Positions 1-8,531 of a stretch of 64,000 nt of DNA are shown piece after piece. The notes under the pieces are model-generated. The model worked only from the letters and a program-made list of their open reading frames with translations. It was not told the origin of the DNA and did not search any database. Each line of letters opens with the position of its first letter. Position 1 is the stretch's first letter. The stretch is from Nafulsella turpanensis ZLM-10 (lineage in GTDB: Bacteria; Bacteroidota; Bacteroidia; Cytophagales; Cyclobacteriaceae), in contig NZ_ANNU01000017.1 in NCBI RefSeq assembly GCF_000346615.1, forward strand, positions 1-64,000. Direction: 5' to 3'. A program made the position numbers and the translations under genes.

Positions 1-23
1 ATTGTTACCACTAAAAATAAAAA

Positions 24-48
24 GGTCGGAAGAAAAAATCTTCCGACC
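24..48 (-). terminator. Intrinsic terminator
   Basis: Perfect 9-bp inverted repeat (GGTCGGAAG / CTTCCGACC, loop of 7). An A-rich run on its left becomes a T-run on the minus strand. It lies about 30 nt past the stop of the leftward 3-hydroxyacyl-CoA dehydrogenase-like gene and should end that transcript. Confidence 0.75.
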
Positions 49-75
49 ACTCCTGTCATGAATAGGCCGCCTTTT

Positions 76-768
76 TTATGCTTCAAATTTTTGAGCTTTC
101 AGGTATTCATGTTTTAGTAATGGACAGATTTTATAACGCTCATCCTTGGTATCTTCATACATCGCCTCCAATAACTCATATACCTGTCCTACTCCTATCC
201 GCTCACACCATTCAAAAGGTCCGTAAGGATAATTGGTACCAAGTTTCATTCCCAGGTCTATATCTTCCCGTGAAGCAGTTCCTTCCTGTACAGTGTAAAA
301 AGCCTCATTAATAATCATGCAGATCACCCGGGGCGTAGCCATCCCTACCCTGTCGGCCACAACTGCTATTTCTGTTCCCAGGACCTTACCTACTGCTTCC
401 ACTCTTTCCCTGGCTGATTCCTCCAGCAGGCTTACCTCCAGGAGCGGTCGGTTTAAAAAGGTGGGAAGGCCATTAAAGCGAACCAGCATGCAGGCAATTT
501 CAGGATTATAATACTGCACCTCAGCCAGACTCATTTTTGGCATATTGCAAAAAACCAGCAAATGGTCATGCTCAAGGTACAGTTCAATATTTTCAGGCTC
601 CTCATCGAGGGTAAAATCAAATACCACTTCTGCGGAAGTCAGCTCCTCTGCAATATCAGCAGTTTCAGAAAAAAAATGATAGTCTAGTGGAGCATCCTGC
701 GATGAGCCGGCAAACTTTTCTCTGAACTTGGCCAATATTCGTTCGTTCCCTACCGCAAGTATTTTCAT
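76..768 (-). CDS. 3-hydroxyacyl-CoA dehydrogenase family protein, divergent
   Basis: A 230-aa protein whose C-terminal ~100 residues match the 3-hydroxyacyl-CoA dehydrogenase C-terminal helical domain: DRVGMATPRVICMIINEAF, then EDIDLGMKLGTNYPYGPFEW. The family oxidises 3-hydroxyacyl-CoA with NAD in fatty-acid or butanoate metabolism. The N-terminal half is shorter than the usual ~180-residue Rossmann domain. It begins MKILAVGNERI, without a clean GxGxxG. At the catalytic HFFNP position it has LVRFNGLPTFLNRP, so the His seems absent. It may be a divergent or non-catalytic member. It is divergent from the RidA gene and has its own terminator. The family call is firm; the activity is uncertain. 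Confidence 0.75.
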   Translation of the reverse strand: MKILAVGNERILAKFREKFAGSSQDAPLDYHFFSETADIAEELTSAEVVFDFTLDEEPENIELYLEHDHLLVFCNMPKMSLAEVQYYNPEIACMLVRFNGLPTFLNRPLLEVSLLEESARERVEAVGKVLGTEIAVVADRVGMATPRVICMIINEAFYTVQEGTASREDIDLGMKLGTNYPYGPFEWCERIGVGQVYELLEAMYEDTKDERYKICPLLKHEYLKAQKFEA

Positions 769-776
769 ATTTTTCT

Positions 777-784
777 TAATTTTG
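777..784 (+). promoter_or_regulatory. Bacteroidota -7 element TAATTTTG
   Basis: An exact match to TAnnTTTG, 40 nt upstream of the RidA start in the short divergent gap. Assignment as a promoter is inferred from the motif and its position; no clear -33 element was picked out. Confidence 0.45.
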
Positions 785-823
785 GCTGTAAAACTAAGGC
801 TTTTCGCTAATTAACGAAGGAAA

Positions 824-1204
824 ATGAATAAAACAATCATCCACACCCCAAAAGCGCCGGAACCTATTGGCCCGTACAGCCAGGCTATTTATAAAAACGG
901 AACCCTCTATGTTTCAGGCCAGATTGCCCTTAACTCCAGTTCAGGAGAACTGGTTACCGGGAACATCAGCCTCGAAACACATCAGGTAATGAAGAACATT
1001 CAGGCGGTGCTGGATGCGGCGGACCTCACTTTCGAGCATGTGGTTAAATGCTCCATTTTCTGCCGTAACCTCGAAGATTTCCCGCTGATTAACGAGGCTT
1101 ACAGCCTTTACTTTGGCGACGATGCCCCTGCCCGCGAAACGGTGGAGGTAAGCCGACTGCCCAAAAATGTAAATGTAGAGATATCCTGTATCGCGGTGGC
1201 CTGA
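824..1204 (+). CDS. ridA: RidA family enamine/imine deaminase
   Basis: A 126-aa protein of normal RidA (YjgF/YER057c/UK114) length. It has the family landmarks: N-terminal APEPIGPYSQAI, then SGQIAL, and the C-terminal block PARETVEVSRLPKNVNVEIS. Arg104 and Glu119 correspond to the Arg/Glu pair that binds the imine substrate in enterobacterial RidA. The enzyme hydrolyses reactive 2-aminoacrylate-type enamines released by PLP enzymes, in the cytoplasm as a trimer. Its stop codon overlaps the start of the next gene (TGATG), so the two are probably translationally coupled. A TAATTTTG element lies 40 nt upstream. Confidence 0.93.
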   Translation: MNKTIIHTPKAPEPIGPYSQAIYKNGTLYVSGQIALNSSSGELVTGNISLETHQVMKNIQAVLDAADLTFEHVVKCSIFCRNLEDFPLINEAYSLYFGDDAPARETVEVSRLPKNVNVEISCIAVA

Positions 1205-1680
1205 TGCACCTGCTCCCCTTTTACCAGCAGACTATTGTGCTTCCATACGAAGCCCCGGAAACAGTACGGCGCCTTCAAAGGACCATTCGTCCGCTGGAAA
1301 AAGGGGTTGAGTATGCAGAGGAGAATGAAAATAAGTTCCTGTTCAATGGCTGGCTAAAAGAAGGCCGCTTCCGGATAAGCCGGAAGGTCAGCCACCCGGA
1401 AAACTTCCTGCCCCTGATGTCGGGGCGCATCGAAGGCACCTCCGTGGGCAGTATTCTCTTCGTTCGCTACCGGATGTTTTCCAGTGTAGTCATGTTCCTG
1501 ATCTTCTGGTCGCTCATCTGCCTGTTGCTGAGCCTCTTCTTCCTGCTTGTTCATCAGGAAACCCTCTACGCCCTCCTTTCCTTTGGATTAGGCGTGATAA
1601 ATTATGTAATTTCCACCAAGAACTTTTTTCTGCAGGTCCGAAGCAGCCAAAAGGCACTGGACAAGGCGCTGAACGGGTAG
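1204..1680 (+). CDS. Hypothetical two-helix membrane protein
   Basis: A 158-aa protein I do not recognise. The first ~90 residues are soluble, with Arg/Glu-rich stretches and a possible beta-rich fold. Two hydrophobic segments follow (about 93-115 and 120-137), then a short basic tail ending near SSQKALDKALNG. The ATG overlaps the ridA stop codon, so it is the second gene of a two-gene operon. The topology resembles small Bacteroidota membrane proteins with a cytosolic N-terminal domain. No catalytic motif is visible and no function is assigned. Confidence 0.7.
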   Translation: MHLLPFYQQTIVLPYEAPETVRRLQRTIRPLEKGVEYAEENENKFLFNGWLKEGRFRISRKVSHPENFLPLMSGRIEGTSVGSILFVRYRMFSSVVMFLIFWSLICLLLSLFFLLVHQETLYALLSFGLGVINYVISTKNFFLQVRSSQKALDKALNG

Positions 1681-1865
1681 GTTTGGTTGATGGTTTTTCG
1701 TGGCTCGTGCTTAGTGGCTGCTTTTAGTATTAAGTAGTCAGTATTAAGGATAAAGACGCTACCGTTTATTGCTCATGAGTTTGCCTTTGCGATAGAGTGT
1801 AGTGGTGAATTACCTCCTGCCCTGGCTCTTGACGCTTGGTTCCTGGTTCTAAAGTCTTACGTCTA

Positions 1866-1910
1866 TTGTCCATCGTCTCTCATCTCCTGTCTCAAGTCTC
1901 ATATCTCTCC
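1866..1910. repeat. Dispersed GTCTC-type intergenic repeat, copy 1
   Basis: A pyrimidine-rich stretch of short GTCTC/ATCTC units lies in the 287-bp gap before gltX. Its core CTCCTGTCTCAAGTCTC nearly matches, in opposite orientation, the repeat at 44674-44698. The rest of the gap (1681-1860) is degenerate TAGTATTAAGTAGTCAG-like sequence with no gene visible. Confidence 0.55.
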
Positions 1911-1940
1911 TCTAAACCTTTAACCTTAACCGATTTTTTA

Positions 1941-1948
1941 TAATTTTG
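1941..1948 (+). promoter_or_regulatory. -7 element TAATTTTG of gltX
   Basis: An exact TAnnTTTG match ending 19 nt before the gltX ATG. This implies a short 5' UTR. No Shine-Dalgarno sequence is visible between it and the start. Confidence 0.5.
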
Positions 1949-1967
1949 CAGCAAACAGATATTTTTT

Positions 1968-3500
1968 ATGGAACAAGAGGTAAGAGTACGATTTGCACCA
2001 AGCCCTACCGGGCCTTTACATATTGGCGGCGTAAGAACCGCTCTCTACAACTATTTATTTGCCCGTAAGACCGGCGGTAAAATGATTCTCCGGATAGAAG
2101 ATACCGACCAGACCCGCTTTGTACCCGGCGCCGAACAGTATATACAGGATGCCTTAAAATGGGCCGGTATTGAGCTGGACGAAAGCCCCTGGACTGGCGG
2201 CCCCTACGGCCCTTATCGCCAGAGCGAGCGCAAGCCCGACTATATGCAATATGCCATTCGGCTGGTTGAGGAAGGGAAAGCCTACTATGCCTTCGATACT
2301 CCGGAAGAGCTGGATGCCATGCGTGAGCGCCTGAAAGCTGCCCGGGTAGCTACCCCGCAGTATAATGCCATTACACGCATGCAAATGAAAAACAGCCTTA
2401 CCCTGCCCGAAGATGAAGTAAAGGCAAGGCTGGAAAGCGGTGAGCCCTATGTTATCCGCATTAAGATACCACGCAAGGAAGAAATTCGCCTCAACGATAT
2501 GATTCGCGGCTGGGTAATGGTACACTCCTCTACCCTCGACGACAAGGTACTGATGAAGTCCGACGGCATGCCAACCTACCACCTGGCCAATATCGTCGAC
2601 GACCACCTCATGAAAATTACGCATGTAATTAGAGGCGAAGAATGGTTACCATCGGCTCCCCTGCACGTGCTGCTGTACCAGTACTTTGGCTGGGAAGACA
2701 GTATGCCACGCTTTGCCCACCTACCCCTGCTCCTGAAGCCCGATGGCAACGGCAAGCTTAGCAAGCGCGATGCCGAAAAACATGGCTTTCCCATTTTCCC
2801 GCTGGAATGGGTCGACCCGGTATCAAACGAAAAAGTGGCCGGTTTCCGCGAAGATGGCTATCTGCCCGATGCCTTTGTAAACTTCCTTGCCTTTCTTGGC
2901 TGGAGCCCCGGCACTAATGAGGAGTTATTTACCCTGAATGAACTCATTCAGGCCTTCAGTATTGAGCGCATCGGTAAATCGGGCACCAAGTTCGATATCG
3001 ACAAAGCCAAATGGTTTAACCAGCAGTACCTCCGCCAGAAGCCCGATGAGGAGCTCGGGAAAATGCTGCTGGAGCAGCTGAAGCAAAATGGTATAGACGC
3101 CGATATGGAAAAAGCTACCAAAGTAGCGGTGGAGGTAAAGGAGAGAGCCGTATTCCCGGCCGACCTGTGGCAGGAAGGCGCCCTGTTCTTTGTCCGCCCG
3201 GCTACTTACGATGAAAAAGTAGCTGAAAAGAAATGGAATGAAGAGGCGGCTACCATTATCGGCCAGTTCAAAGATTCGCTGCAGGAGGTTGAGACACTCG
3301 ATGCTGAAACAGCCAAAAACACCCTTAACGAAGTGCTGGAAAGAAACAATGTAAAGATTGGTCGTGTTATGCAGGCACTAAGGCTTGCTTTAACCGGCGT
3401 GGGTTCCGGCCCCGACCTGATGAATATTATCGAAATTATCGGAAAAGACGAAACCGTAGCCCGCCTGGAGCAAGCCTTGCAACAACTGCAAGTAAAATAA
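1968..3500 (+). CDS. gltX: Glutamate--tRNA ligase
   Basis: A 510-aa class I aminoacyl-tRNA synthetase that charges tRNA-Glu with glutamate. The HIGH-type signature (PSPTGPLHIGG, His18) is near the N-terminus. The KMSKS-type signature reads KLSKR at residues 263-267. Between them lies the discriminating WTGGPYGPYRQSER block. The C-terminal half is the helical anticodon-binding domain. Length is typical for Bacteroidota GluRS. Seven bases separate it from the next small gene and two rightward genes follow closely, so it probably heads a three-gene unit from the TAATTTTG promoter. Whether it also charges tRNA-Gln cannot be judged here. Confidence 0.97.
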   Translation: MEQEVRVRFAPSPTGPLHIGGVRTALYNYLFARKTGGKMILRIEDTDQTRFVPGAEQYIQDALKWAGIELDESPWTGGPYGPYRQSERKPDYMQYAIRLVEEGKAYYAFDTPEELDAMRERLKAARVATPQYNAITRMQMKNSLTLPEDEVKARLESGEPYVIRIKIPRKEEIRLNDMIRGWVMVHSSTLDDKVLMKSDGMPTYHLANIVDDHLMKITHVIRGEEWLPSAPLHVLLYQYFGWEDSMPRFAHLPLLLKPDGNGKLSKRDAEKHGFPIFPLEWVDPVSNEKVAGFREDGYLPDAFVNFLAFLGWSPGTNEELFTLNELIQAFSIERIGKSGTKFDIDKAKWFNQQYLRQKPDEELGKMLLEQLKQNGIDADMEKATKVAVEVKERAVFPADLWQEGALFFVRPATYDEKVAEKKWNEEAATIIGQFKDSLQEVETLDAETAKNTLNEVLERNNVKIGRVMQALRLALTGVGSGPDLMNIIEIIGKDETVARLEQALQQLQVK

Positions 3501-3507
3501 AAAGGCC

Positions 3508-3783
3508 ATGGCACGAAAATCAGATAAACCAGATAAAAAAAAGAAAGACCCTAAAGTAAATCCTGAACTGGAGGGTTTCGACGTACGGATTGATTCTTTC
3601 GGCGAAATAAAATCGAACCTGAATATCGATAAAATCAATGAGTTCCTGAACCGCAGTGTAGATGATAAAAAGCTGCGCGACCGGGCAGATCTTGAGTTCA
3701 TTAAGGAAAAAGAAGCACGAAAGAAGAAGAATAAAACGAAAGATGAGCAGCAGGAGGAGGATGACGAAGATCAAAATCCTTAA
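3508..3783 (+). CDS. Small charged hypothetical protein
   Basis: A 91-aa highly charged protein. It has a Lys-rich N-terminus (about residues 1-16), a central ordered-looking segment around GFDVRIDSFGEIKSNLNIDK (about 23-45), then a Lys/Glu-rich tail ending in an acidic run. It starts 7 nt after the gltX stop and ends 18 nt before the AIM24 gene, so it is co-transcribed with both. The NIDKINEFLNRSVDDKKL segment looks conserved-helical and resembles small proteins seen after gltX in Cytophagales. No function is assigned. Confidence 0.7.
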   Translation: MARKSDKPDKKKKDPKVNPELEGFDVRIDSFGEIKSNLNIDKINEFLNRSVDDKKLRDRADLEFIKEKEARKKKNKTKDEQQEEDDEDQNP

Positions 3784-3801
3784 TCGCTAGCAATAAACCA
3801 T

Positions 3802-4584
3802 ATGCAGTCGCACGAAATCGATTACCGCATCCTGGGCGAGAGCATTCAGGTGGTAGAAGTTGAGCTGGATCCACAGGAAACAGTTATTGCCGAAGCCGGC
3901 GCCATGTTGTACATGGAAGAAGGCATTAATTTTAAAACAAAGATGGGCGATGGTTCCGAAGCGAATGACAGCCTCCTGGGGAAAATCTTTAAGGCCGGCA
4001 CGCGTATGGTAAGCGGTGAATCGCTGTTTATGACTCACTTTACCAATGAAGGCGGCCGCTCGGCTAATGGTAAGGCAAAGGTGGCATTCTCAGCCCCCTA
4101 CCCGGGCACCATTATTCCGATTGACCTGCGCAACATGCATAACAATGAGGTTCTGGTACAAAAGGATGGATTTTTGTGTGCAGCTTATGGCACCAAAGTA
4201 TCCATTGCTTTCAATAAAAAACTTACCAGCACCTTCTTCGGTGGCGAAGGTTTTATTCTGCAGAAGTTAAAGGGCGACGGTAAAGCCTTTGTGCATGCCG
4301 GCGGTACCATTATTGAAAGACAGCTCAATAATGAAACCCTGCGGGTAGATACCGGCTGCGTAGTCGCTTTTGAGCCCACAATCGACTTCGACATTCAGCG
4401 AACCGGCGGCCTCAGAAGTATGGTGTTCGGCGGCGAAGGCCTCTTTCTGGCAACCCTCCGCGGTACCGGAAAAGTATGGCTGCAGTCTATGCCTATCCGT
4501 AAACTAATTGACGTCTTATTGCCACACGGCAAAAACAGCGACAAAGGAAGCAGCTCTATTCTGGGCGGCTTGTTTGAGGAGTAG
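3802..4584 (+). CDS. TIGR00266/AIM24 family protein
   Basis: A 260-aa beta-rich protein of the AIM24 (TIGR00266) family. It shows the repeated Gly-rich motifs typical of that fold: [40 protein letters not shown] and [15 protein letters not shown]. The family is a trimeric double-stranded beta-helix with no settled biochemical role in bacteria. The gene ends a gltX-small protein-AIM24 unit (18-nt gap). It faces a convergent membrane methyltransferase across 58 bp with no obvious terminator. The family call is firm; function is unknown. Confidence 0.88.
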   Translation: MQSHEIDYRILGESIQVVEVELDPQETVIAEAGAMLYMEEGINFKTKMGDGSEANDSLLGKIFKAGTRMVSGESLFMTHFTNEGGRSANGKAKVAFSAPYPGTIIPIDLRNMHNNEVLVQKDGFLCAAYGTKVSIAFNKKLTSTFFGGEGFILQKLKGDGKAFVHAGGTIIERQLNNETLRVDTGCVVAFEPTIDFDIQRTGGLRSMVFGGEGLFLATLRGTGKVWLQSMPIRKLIDVLLPHGKNSDKGSSSILGGLFEE

Positions 4585-4642
4585 ATTTGATCTTCAAACC
4601 ATTCTACTGTAAAGAAGCGCTACAAAACTGCTTATCAGAAAA

Positions 4643-5242
4643 CTAAATATGGCCTTTTGGCCTCTTTGAAAAGGGTATCAGCATTGGTACCCTTTTTTTA
4701 TACTCCAGGTATTCCGTACCAAACTTTTCTTCCAGGCTCCTTTCCTCCAACTGAATGCCTATCAGGATATACACCACAATAGAAAGGCTGGTGATAAGGT
4801 TGGCGGTAGTCGGCACATAAAGCCAGAACCCCAGGGCAACTAAAATAGTCCCGGCATACATCGGGTGCCGGACATAAGCCAGCAATCCTTCTGTTTGTAG
4901 CTGTTCACCTCTTTCCTCAGGCTCAAGCCCAAGAAAAGCCTTTAGCTTATATTGCCTGAAGCTTAAGCGAATAACGATTACTCCCCAGCTTGCCAGCACA
5001 AGCGCTCCAAAACGAGTGAGTGTGTAGGGCGGGAACCACCTCTCACCTGAAATCAGAAAGTTATAGTACAGTATACCGATAAGCCCCAGAAACGCCAGCG
5101 AAGAGTAGGCAAGTCGGTAATTGGTGGCGGACATATTGAGCCGCTGCTTCATAATTGATTTGACCCATTGGCGTGCCAGCAGACTGTGCAAAGAAAAGTA
5201 GCCTAGCCAGAGAATTGCCAATAGGAAATATGCTGCCTTCAT
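4643..5242 (-). CDS. Isoprenylcysteine carboxylmethyltransferase-like membrane protein
   Basis: A 199-aa integral membrane protein with about five hydrophobic segments. The C-terminal signature is that of the ICMT/PEMT-type membrane methyltransferases: YVRHPMYAGTILVALGFWL followed by EERSLEEKFGTEYLEYKKRV. In the family the RHPxY and EE...FG..Y..Y.. elements bind S-adenosylmethionine at the membrane face. The N-terminal half resembles the NnrU branch. The substrate cannot be deduced; bacterial members act on lipids or small hydrophobic molecules more often than prenylated proteins. It is a single leftward gene between convergent AIM24 and a divergent dehydrogenase. Confidence 0.8.
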   Translation of the reverse strand: MKAAYFLLAILWLGYFSLHSLLARQWVKSIMKQRLNMSATNYRLAYSSLAFLGLIGILYYNFLISGERWFPPYTLTRFGALVLASWGVIVIRLSFRQYKLKAFLGLEPEERGEQLQTEGLLAYVRHPMYAGTILVALGFWLYVPTTANLITSLSIVVYILIGIQLEERSLEEKFGTEYLEYKKRVPMLIPFSKRPKGHI

Positions 5243-5359
5243 TCGAAATTATTATATTTGATGCGCCCATAAAGGGACAGCCAAATGCTGCTCCTGTTCA
5301 GTTTTTAGAATATGTACCTGCCTAAAGGTACAAACCTTTTTAACCCGCTACCCAACTGT

Positions 5360-6571
5360 ATGCTAAAATTAGCCCTAATTAGAGAAGGAAAGCAGCCTAA
5401 CGACCGCCGCGTGGCGCTAACTCCTGCCCAGGCAAAGAAGCTCAGCCATGCATATGCTCAGGTACAGGTTGTAGTCCAGAAAAGTGCTGCCCGCTGCTAT
5501 CCTGACCACGAATATTCCGAGGCTGGCATTGCCGTGCAGGAACAGGTAAATGACTGCGACATACTGTTGGGTATTAAAGAGGTACCCGTACAACAGCTGA
5601 TAGACGGTAAAACCTATCTTTTCTTCTCTCACACCATTAAAAAGCAGCCCTATAACCGCAAAATGCTGCAGGAGATCCTGAAAAAGAACATCCGGCTGAT
5701 TGATTATGAAAAGTTAACAGATGAAAACGGGAACCGACTGGTTGGCTTTGGCCGCTGGGCAGGCATTGTGGGAGCCTACAATGGTATTTGGGCCTGGGGC
5801 AAGCGGTTTAACCTGTTCGATCTCCACAGGGCCAGTAACTGCTTCAATCTGGAGGAGCTACAGAAAGAATATTCTAAAGTAAAGCTTCCGCCAATTAAAA
5901 TCGCTGTGACCGGCGCCGGAAGAGTAGCGGGCGGAGCCATTGAAGTGCTGAAAGGAATGAAAATCCGCCAGGTAGAACCGGCAGCGTTTATCGATAATGA
6001 GTTCCAGGAAGCTGTATTTACCCAGCTCCGCAGCCAGGACTATCACCTTCGCCGCGATGGCGGGGATTATAACAGAGAGGAATATCACCAGAATCCATGG
6101 CTTTATGATGCTGATTTTGCCAAGTACACCCGGGTAACCGACCTGCTCATTGCCGCCGCTTACTGGAACCCTAAAGCACCCGTTCTTTTCTCCAGAGAAG
6201 AAATTAAAAAAGAAGACTTCAAAATTAAAGTTATTGCTGATGTTACCTGCGACATAGAAGGCTCCGTGCCTTGTACCCTTAAAGCAAGCACCATAGCCGA
6301 GCCGCTCTACGATTATGATCCAGCAAAAGAGGCTGTTACCACTCCCTTATCCGACCCGGCCAACTTAACCATAATGGCCATCGATAATCTTCCCTGCGAG
6401 CTTCCCCGCGACGCATCGGAGAACTTTGGCAAACAGTTAATGGAACACGTCCTCCCTTACCTGCTGGGAGAAGACAGCCGCAATATTATTAAACGCGCTA
6501 CTATAACAGATAATGGAAAACTATGCCCCGGCTACGAGTACCTGCAATCTTATGTAAATGAACAGGATTAA
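5360..6571 (+). CDS. NAD(P)-dependent oxidoreductase, saccharopine/alanine dehydrogenase-like
   Basis: A 403-aa protein from the chosen ATG at 5360. The frame is open from 5312, but the first 16 residues look non-homologous and the family begins at MLKLALIREGKQPNDRRVALTP. The N-terminal AlaDH/PNT-type domain carries REGKQPNDRRVALTPAQA. A Rossmann segment follows (VTGAGRVAGGAIEVLKGM, about residue 190), and then the C-terminal half with VIADVTCDIEGSVPCT. This architecture matches Lys1-type saccharopine dehydrogenases and their bacterial relatives. The real substrate in Bacteroidota is not established. Two overlapping short inverted repeats lie at 5321-5345 upstream. Confidence 0.8.
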   Translation: MLKLALIREGKQPNDRRVALTPAQAKKLSHAYAQVQVVVQKSAARCYPDHEYSEAGIAVQEQVNDCDILLGIKEVPVQQLIDGKTYLFFSHTIKKQPYNRKMLQEILKKNIRLIDYEKLTDENGNRLVGFGRWAGIVGAYNGIWAWGKRFNLFDLHRASNCFNLEELQKEYSKVKLPPIKIAVTGAGRVAGGAIEVLKGMKIRQVEPAAFIDNEFQEAVFTQLRSQDYHLRRDGGDYNREEYHQNPWLYDADFAKYTRVTDLLIAAAYWNPKAPVLFSREEIKKEDFKIKVIADVTCDIEGSVPCTLKASTIAEPLYDYDPAKEAVTTPLSDPANLTIMAIDNLPCELPRDASENFGKQLMEHVLPYLLGEDSRNIIKRATITDNGKLCPGYEYLQSYVNEQD

Positions 6572-6660
6572 AATATAGTGTGAGGCAGAATTGATTCCCC
6601 TGCTTATCCTGTCATGTCTCCTGCTGCCTTGCCTGTTCTTTTCTCTGCCCCGCAGGCTCC

Positions 6661-7785
6661 TTACAACCATGATTTCTTTCTGAAAGTATACACCATTCCT
6701 CCCAGCAGCAGCAGCATCAGTATCCAGACAGAAAGGTAGCCGTATTTCCACTGGAGTTCCGGCATATACTCAAAGTTCATCCCGTATACCCCTACAATAA
6801 AAGTAAGCGGAATAAAGATGGTGGAGATAATAGTGAGCACCTTCATTACATCATTGGTGCGGGTGCTAACGGTAGAGTGATAGAGGTCGACCATGCCGGA
6901 GAGCAGGTCGCGGTACGTTTCGACTGTATCAATAACCTGTATCATATGGTCATATACATCGCGTACAAATAGTTGCGTTTCCTTCTGAATGATGGCAAAA
7001 TCTTCCCGCTCCAGTTTGTAAATCACCTCCCGCAGGGGCCAGGTAGAGCGTCGCACTGCCAGCATTTCGCGCTTTAGGTTATAAACTGCATCGAAATTAT
7101 CTTTCGTGGCATTCACAAGCAGGCGTTCTTCCAGTTCGGCCATGGAGTCTCCTACTTTTTCCATTATTACGAAATAGTTATCAACCACTGTATCGAGGAG
7201 GGCATAGAGCAGGTAGTCGGCCCCACGGGTTCTTATACGGCCCTTCCCGGCCCGCAGGCGTTCCCGCACAGGCGTAAAGGTGTCGCCTTCCCGCTCCTGG
7301 AAAGAAAGGACAAAGTTTTTACCCAGCAGCAGGCTTACCTGCTCCATCTGTACCCGTTCCTTTTCTGTATCATATTCCATCATTTTCAGCACCACATAAA
7401 TATATCCTTCGGCCTCTTCTATTTTAGGTCGCTGATCGGTACTGACAATATCTTCGATAGTTAAAGGATGAATGCCATAATGCTTACACACCTTTTCTAC
7501 CAGTTCTACATCATGCACCCCGTTAATATTGATCCAGCTGGTTTTGGTGGCATCCCGGTAGGAGAAAGTTTCTTCGGCAGTTTGCAGCTCGACCTCTTCT
7601 AACCCTTCGCCATCGTAATTAAAGAGACTAATATTTACCGGCTCAACTGTTCTGGTTCCTGTATAATAAAGGGAGCCGGGCGGCATCCCTACCTTTTTAG
7701 AGCTGTTTTTAAAGAAGCGCCCCATATGGCGGGCGGTGTGTATAGCCTTTTTGGCGGCACTTTTCTTTTGCTTGGGCTTAGACAT
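6661..7785 (-). CDS. corA: Magnesium/cobalt transporter CorA
   Basis: A 374-aa protein with the CorA layout. A long cytosolic domain rich in charged helices is followed by two C-terminal transmembrane helices. The GMN selectivity signature (VYGMNFEYMPEL) lies between them and the tail is basic (FRKKSWL). CorA forms a homopentameric Mg2+/Co2+ channel in the inner membrane. The N-terminus is Lys-rich (KPKQKKSAAKK) and about 40 residues longer than the core fold. It is a single leftward gene; the start at 7785 is the first in-frame Met of the basic leader. Confidence 0.93.
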   Translation of the reverse strand: MSKPKQKKSAAKKAIHTARHMGRFFKNSSKKVGMPPGSLYYTGTRTVEPVNISLFNYDGEGLEEVELQTAEETFSYRDATKTSWININGVHDVELVEKVCKHYGIHPLTIEDIVSTDQRPKIEEAEGYIYVVLKMMEYDTEKERVQMEQVSLLLGKNFVLSFQEREGDTFTPVRERLRAGKGRIRTRGADYLLYALLDTVVDNYFVIMEKVGDSMAELEERLLVNATKDNFDAVYNLKREMLAVRRSTWPLREVIYKLEREDFAIIQKETQLFVRDVYDHMIQVIDTVETYRDLLSGMVDLYHSTVSTRTNDVMKVLTIISTIFIPLTFIVGVYGMNFEYMPELQWKYGYLSVWILMLLLLGGMVYTFRKKSWL

Positions 7786-7869
7786 TCAGTAATAGTATTG
7801 AATTATGGAGGTGGGCTTTTTATTCATTTCAATGAATTTAAAAAGCATAAGGCATCTGATGGCGCTTCT

Positions 7870-8412
7870 TCACCTCTTTTTTTTAGTTGTTTTATAATGA
7901 AGTTGAATAAGTCCTGTATCAAATTGTTTTACAGAAATAAGCTCTACACCTTGCTCGGGACGCCCATCCTGGAATAGCTTTATTCCATTGCCGACTAAAA
8001 CAGGAATAATGGAAATGATAAATTCGTCAATCAGCTCGAGCCTCAGGAGTTCATTTATCACCTCTGCCCCACCGTCGCAGAATATATTCTTCCCCTGCTC
8101 TTTTTTAAGCCGGTTTACCAGCTCCTTTAAACTGCCTGAATAGAAATTGATGTTTCCTTCTTTAGGCCTGTCGGTACGGGTAATAACATATATTTCCTTG
8201 CTGGTATGGGGAAACTCAGGAACCTGGCCCATCACCCAGTCATATGTTTTTCTTCCGAGAATGACACAGTCAACTGTAGATATAAAGTTATTGTACCCAT
8301 AATCCTCTCCTTTTTTCTGAACGCGGTCTAAGAAGCTCAGATCATTACCTGGCTTTGCTATGTACCCATCTAAGGAGGTGGCTATATACACAATTAGTTT
8401 CCTGTTCTTCAT
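7870..8412 (-). CDS. Dihydrofolate reductase-fold family protein
   Basis: A 180-aa protein of the RibD C-terminal/DHFR-like fold. It begins KLIVYIATSLDGYIAKP, has the nucleotide-binding motif VILGRKTYDWV, and a later FCDGGAEVINELL helix of the RibD-C type. These small reductases are NAD(P)H-dependent enzymes often annotated as YyaP/YwjB-like, with unknown substrates. They are not the housekeeping folate enzyme. It lies 84 bp upstream of corA on the same strand and may share its transcript. Confidence 0.85.
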   Translation of the reverse strand: MKNRKLIVYIATSLDGYIAKPGNDLSFLDRVQKKGEDYGYNNFISTVDCVILGRKTYDWVMGQVPEFPHTSKEIYVITRTDRPKEGNINFYSGSLKELVNRLKKEQGKNIFCDGGAEVINELLRLELIDEFIISIIPVLVGNGIKLFQDGRPEQGVELISVKQFDTGLIQLHYKTTKKKR

Positions 8413-8477
8413 TTTCAGATATTTTTGCCCGTGATCCTTCCTGACATAGGTGTAACTATCGCTAAATGAAACTTAAC

Positions 8478-8512
8478 AAAAAAAGCAGCCATCTCACAAT
8501 AGCTGCTTTTTT
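8478..8512 (-). terminator. Bidirectional terminator after rho
   Basis: AAAAAAGCAGC and GCTGCTTTTTT arms flank an 11-nt loop, with T-runs on both strands. It lies 20 nt beyond the rho stop codon. Confidence 0.8.
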
Positions 8513-8531
8513 AAATTATTTTTATTTCTTC

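Noticed and set aside
5321-5345. Overlapping short inverted repeats (TGTACC/GGTACA and AAAGGT/ACCTTT)
   Set aside because: Six-bp arms are short enough to be chance. I noted them but did not call an operator.
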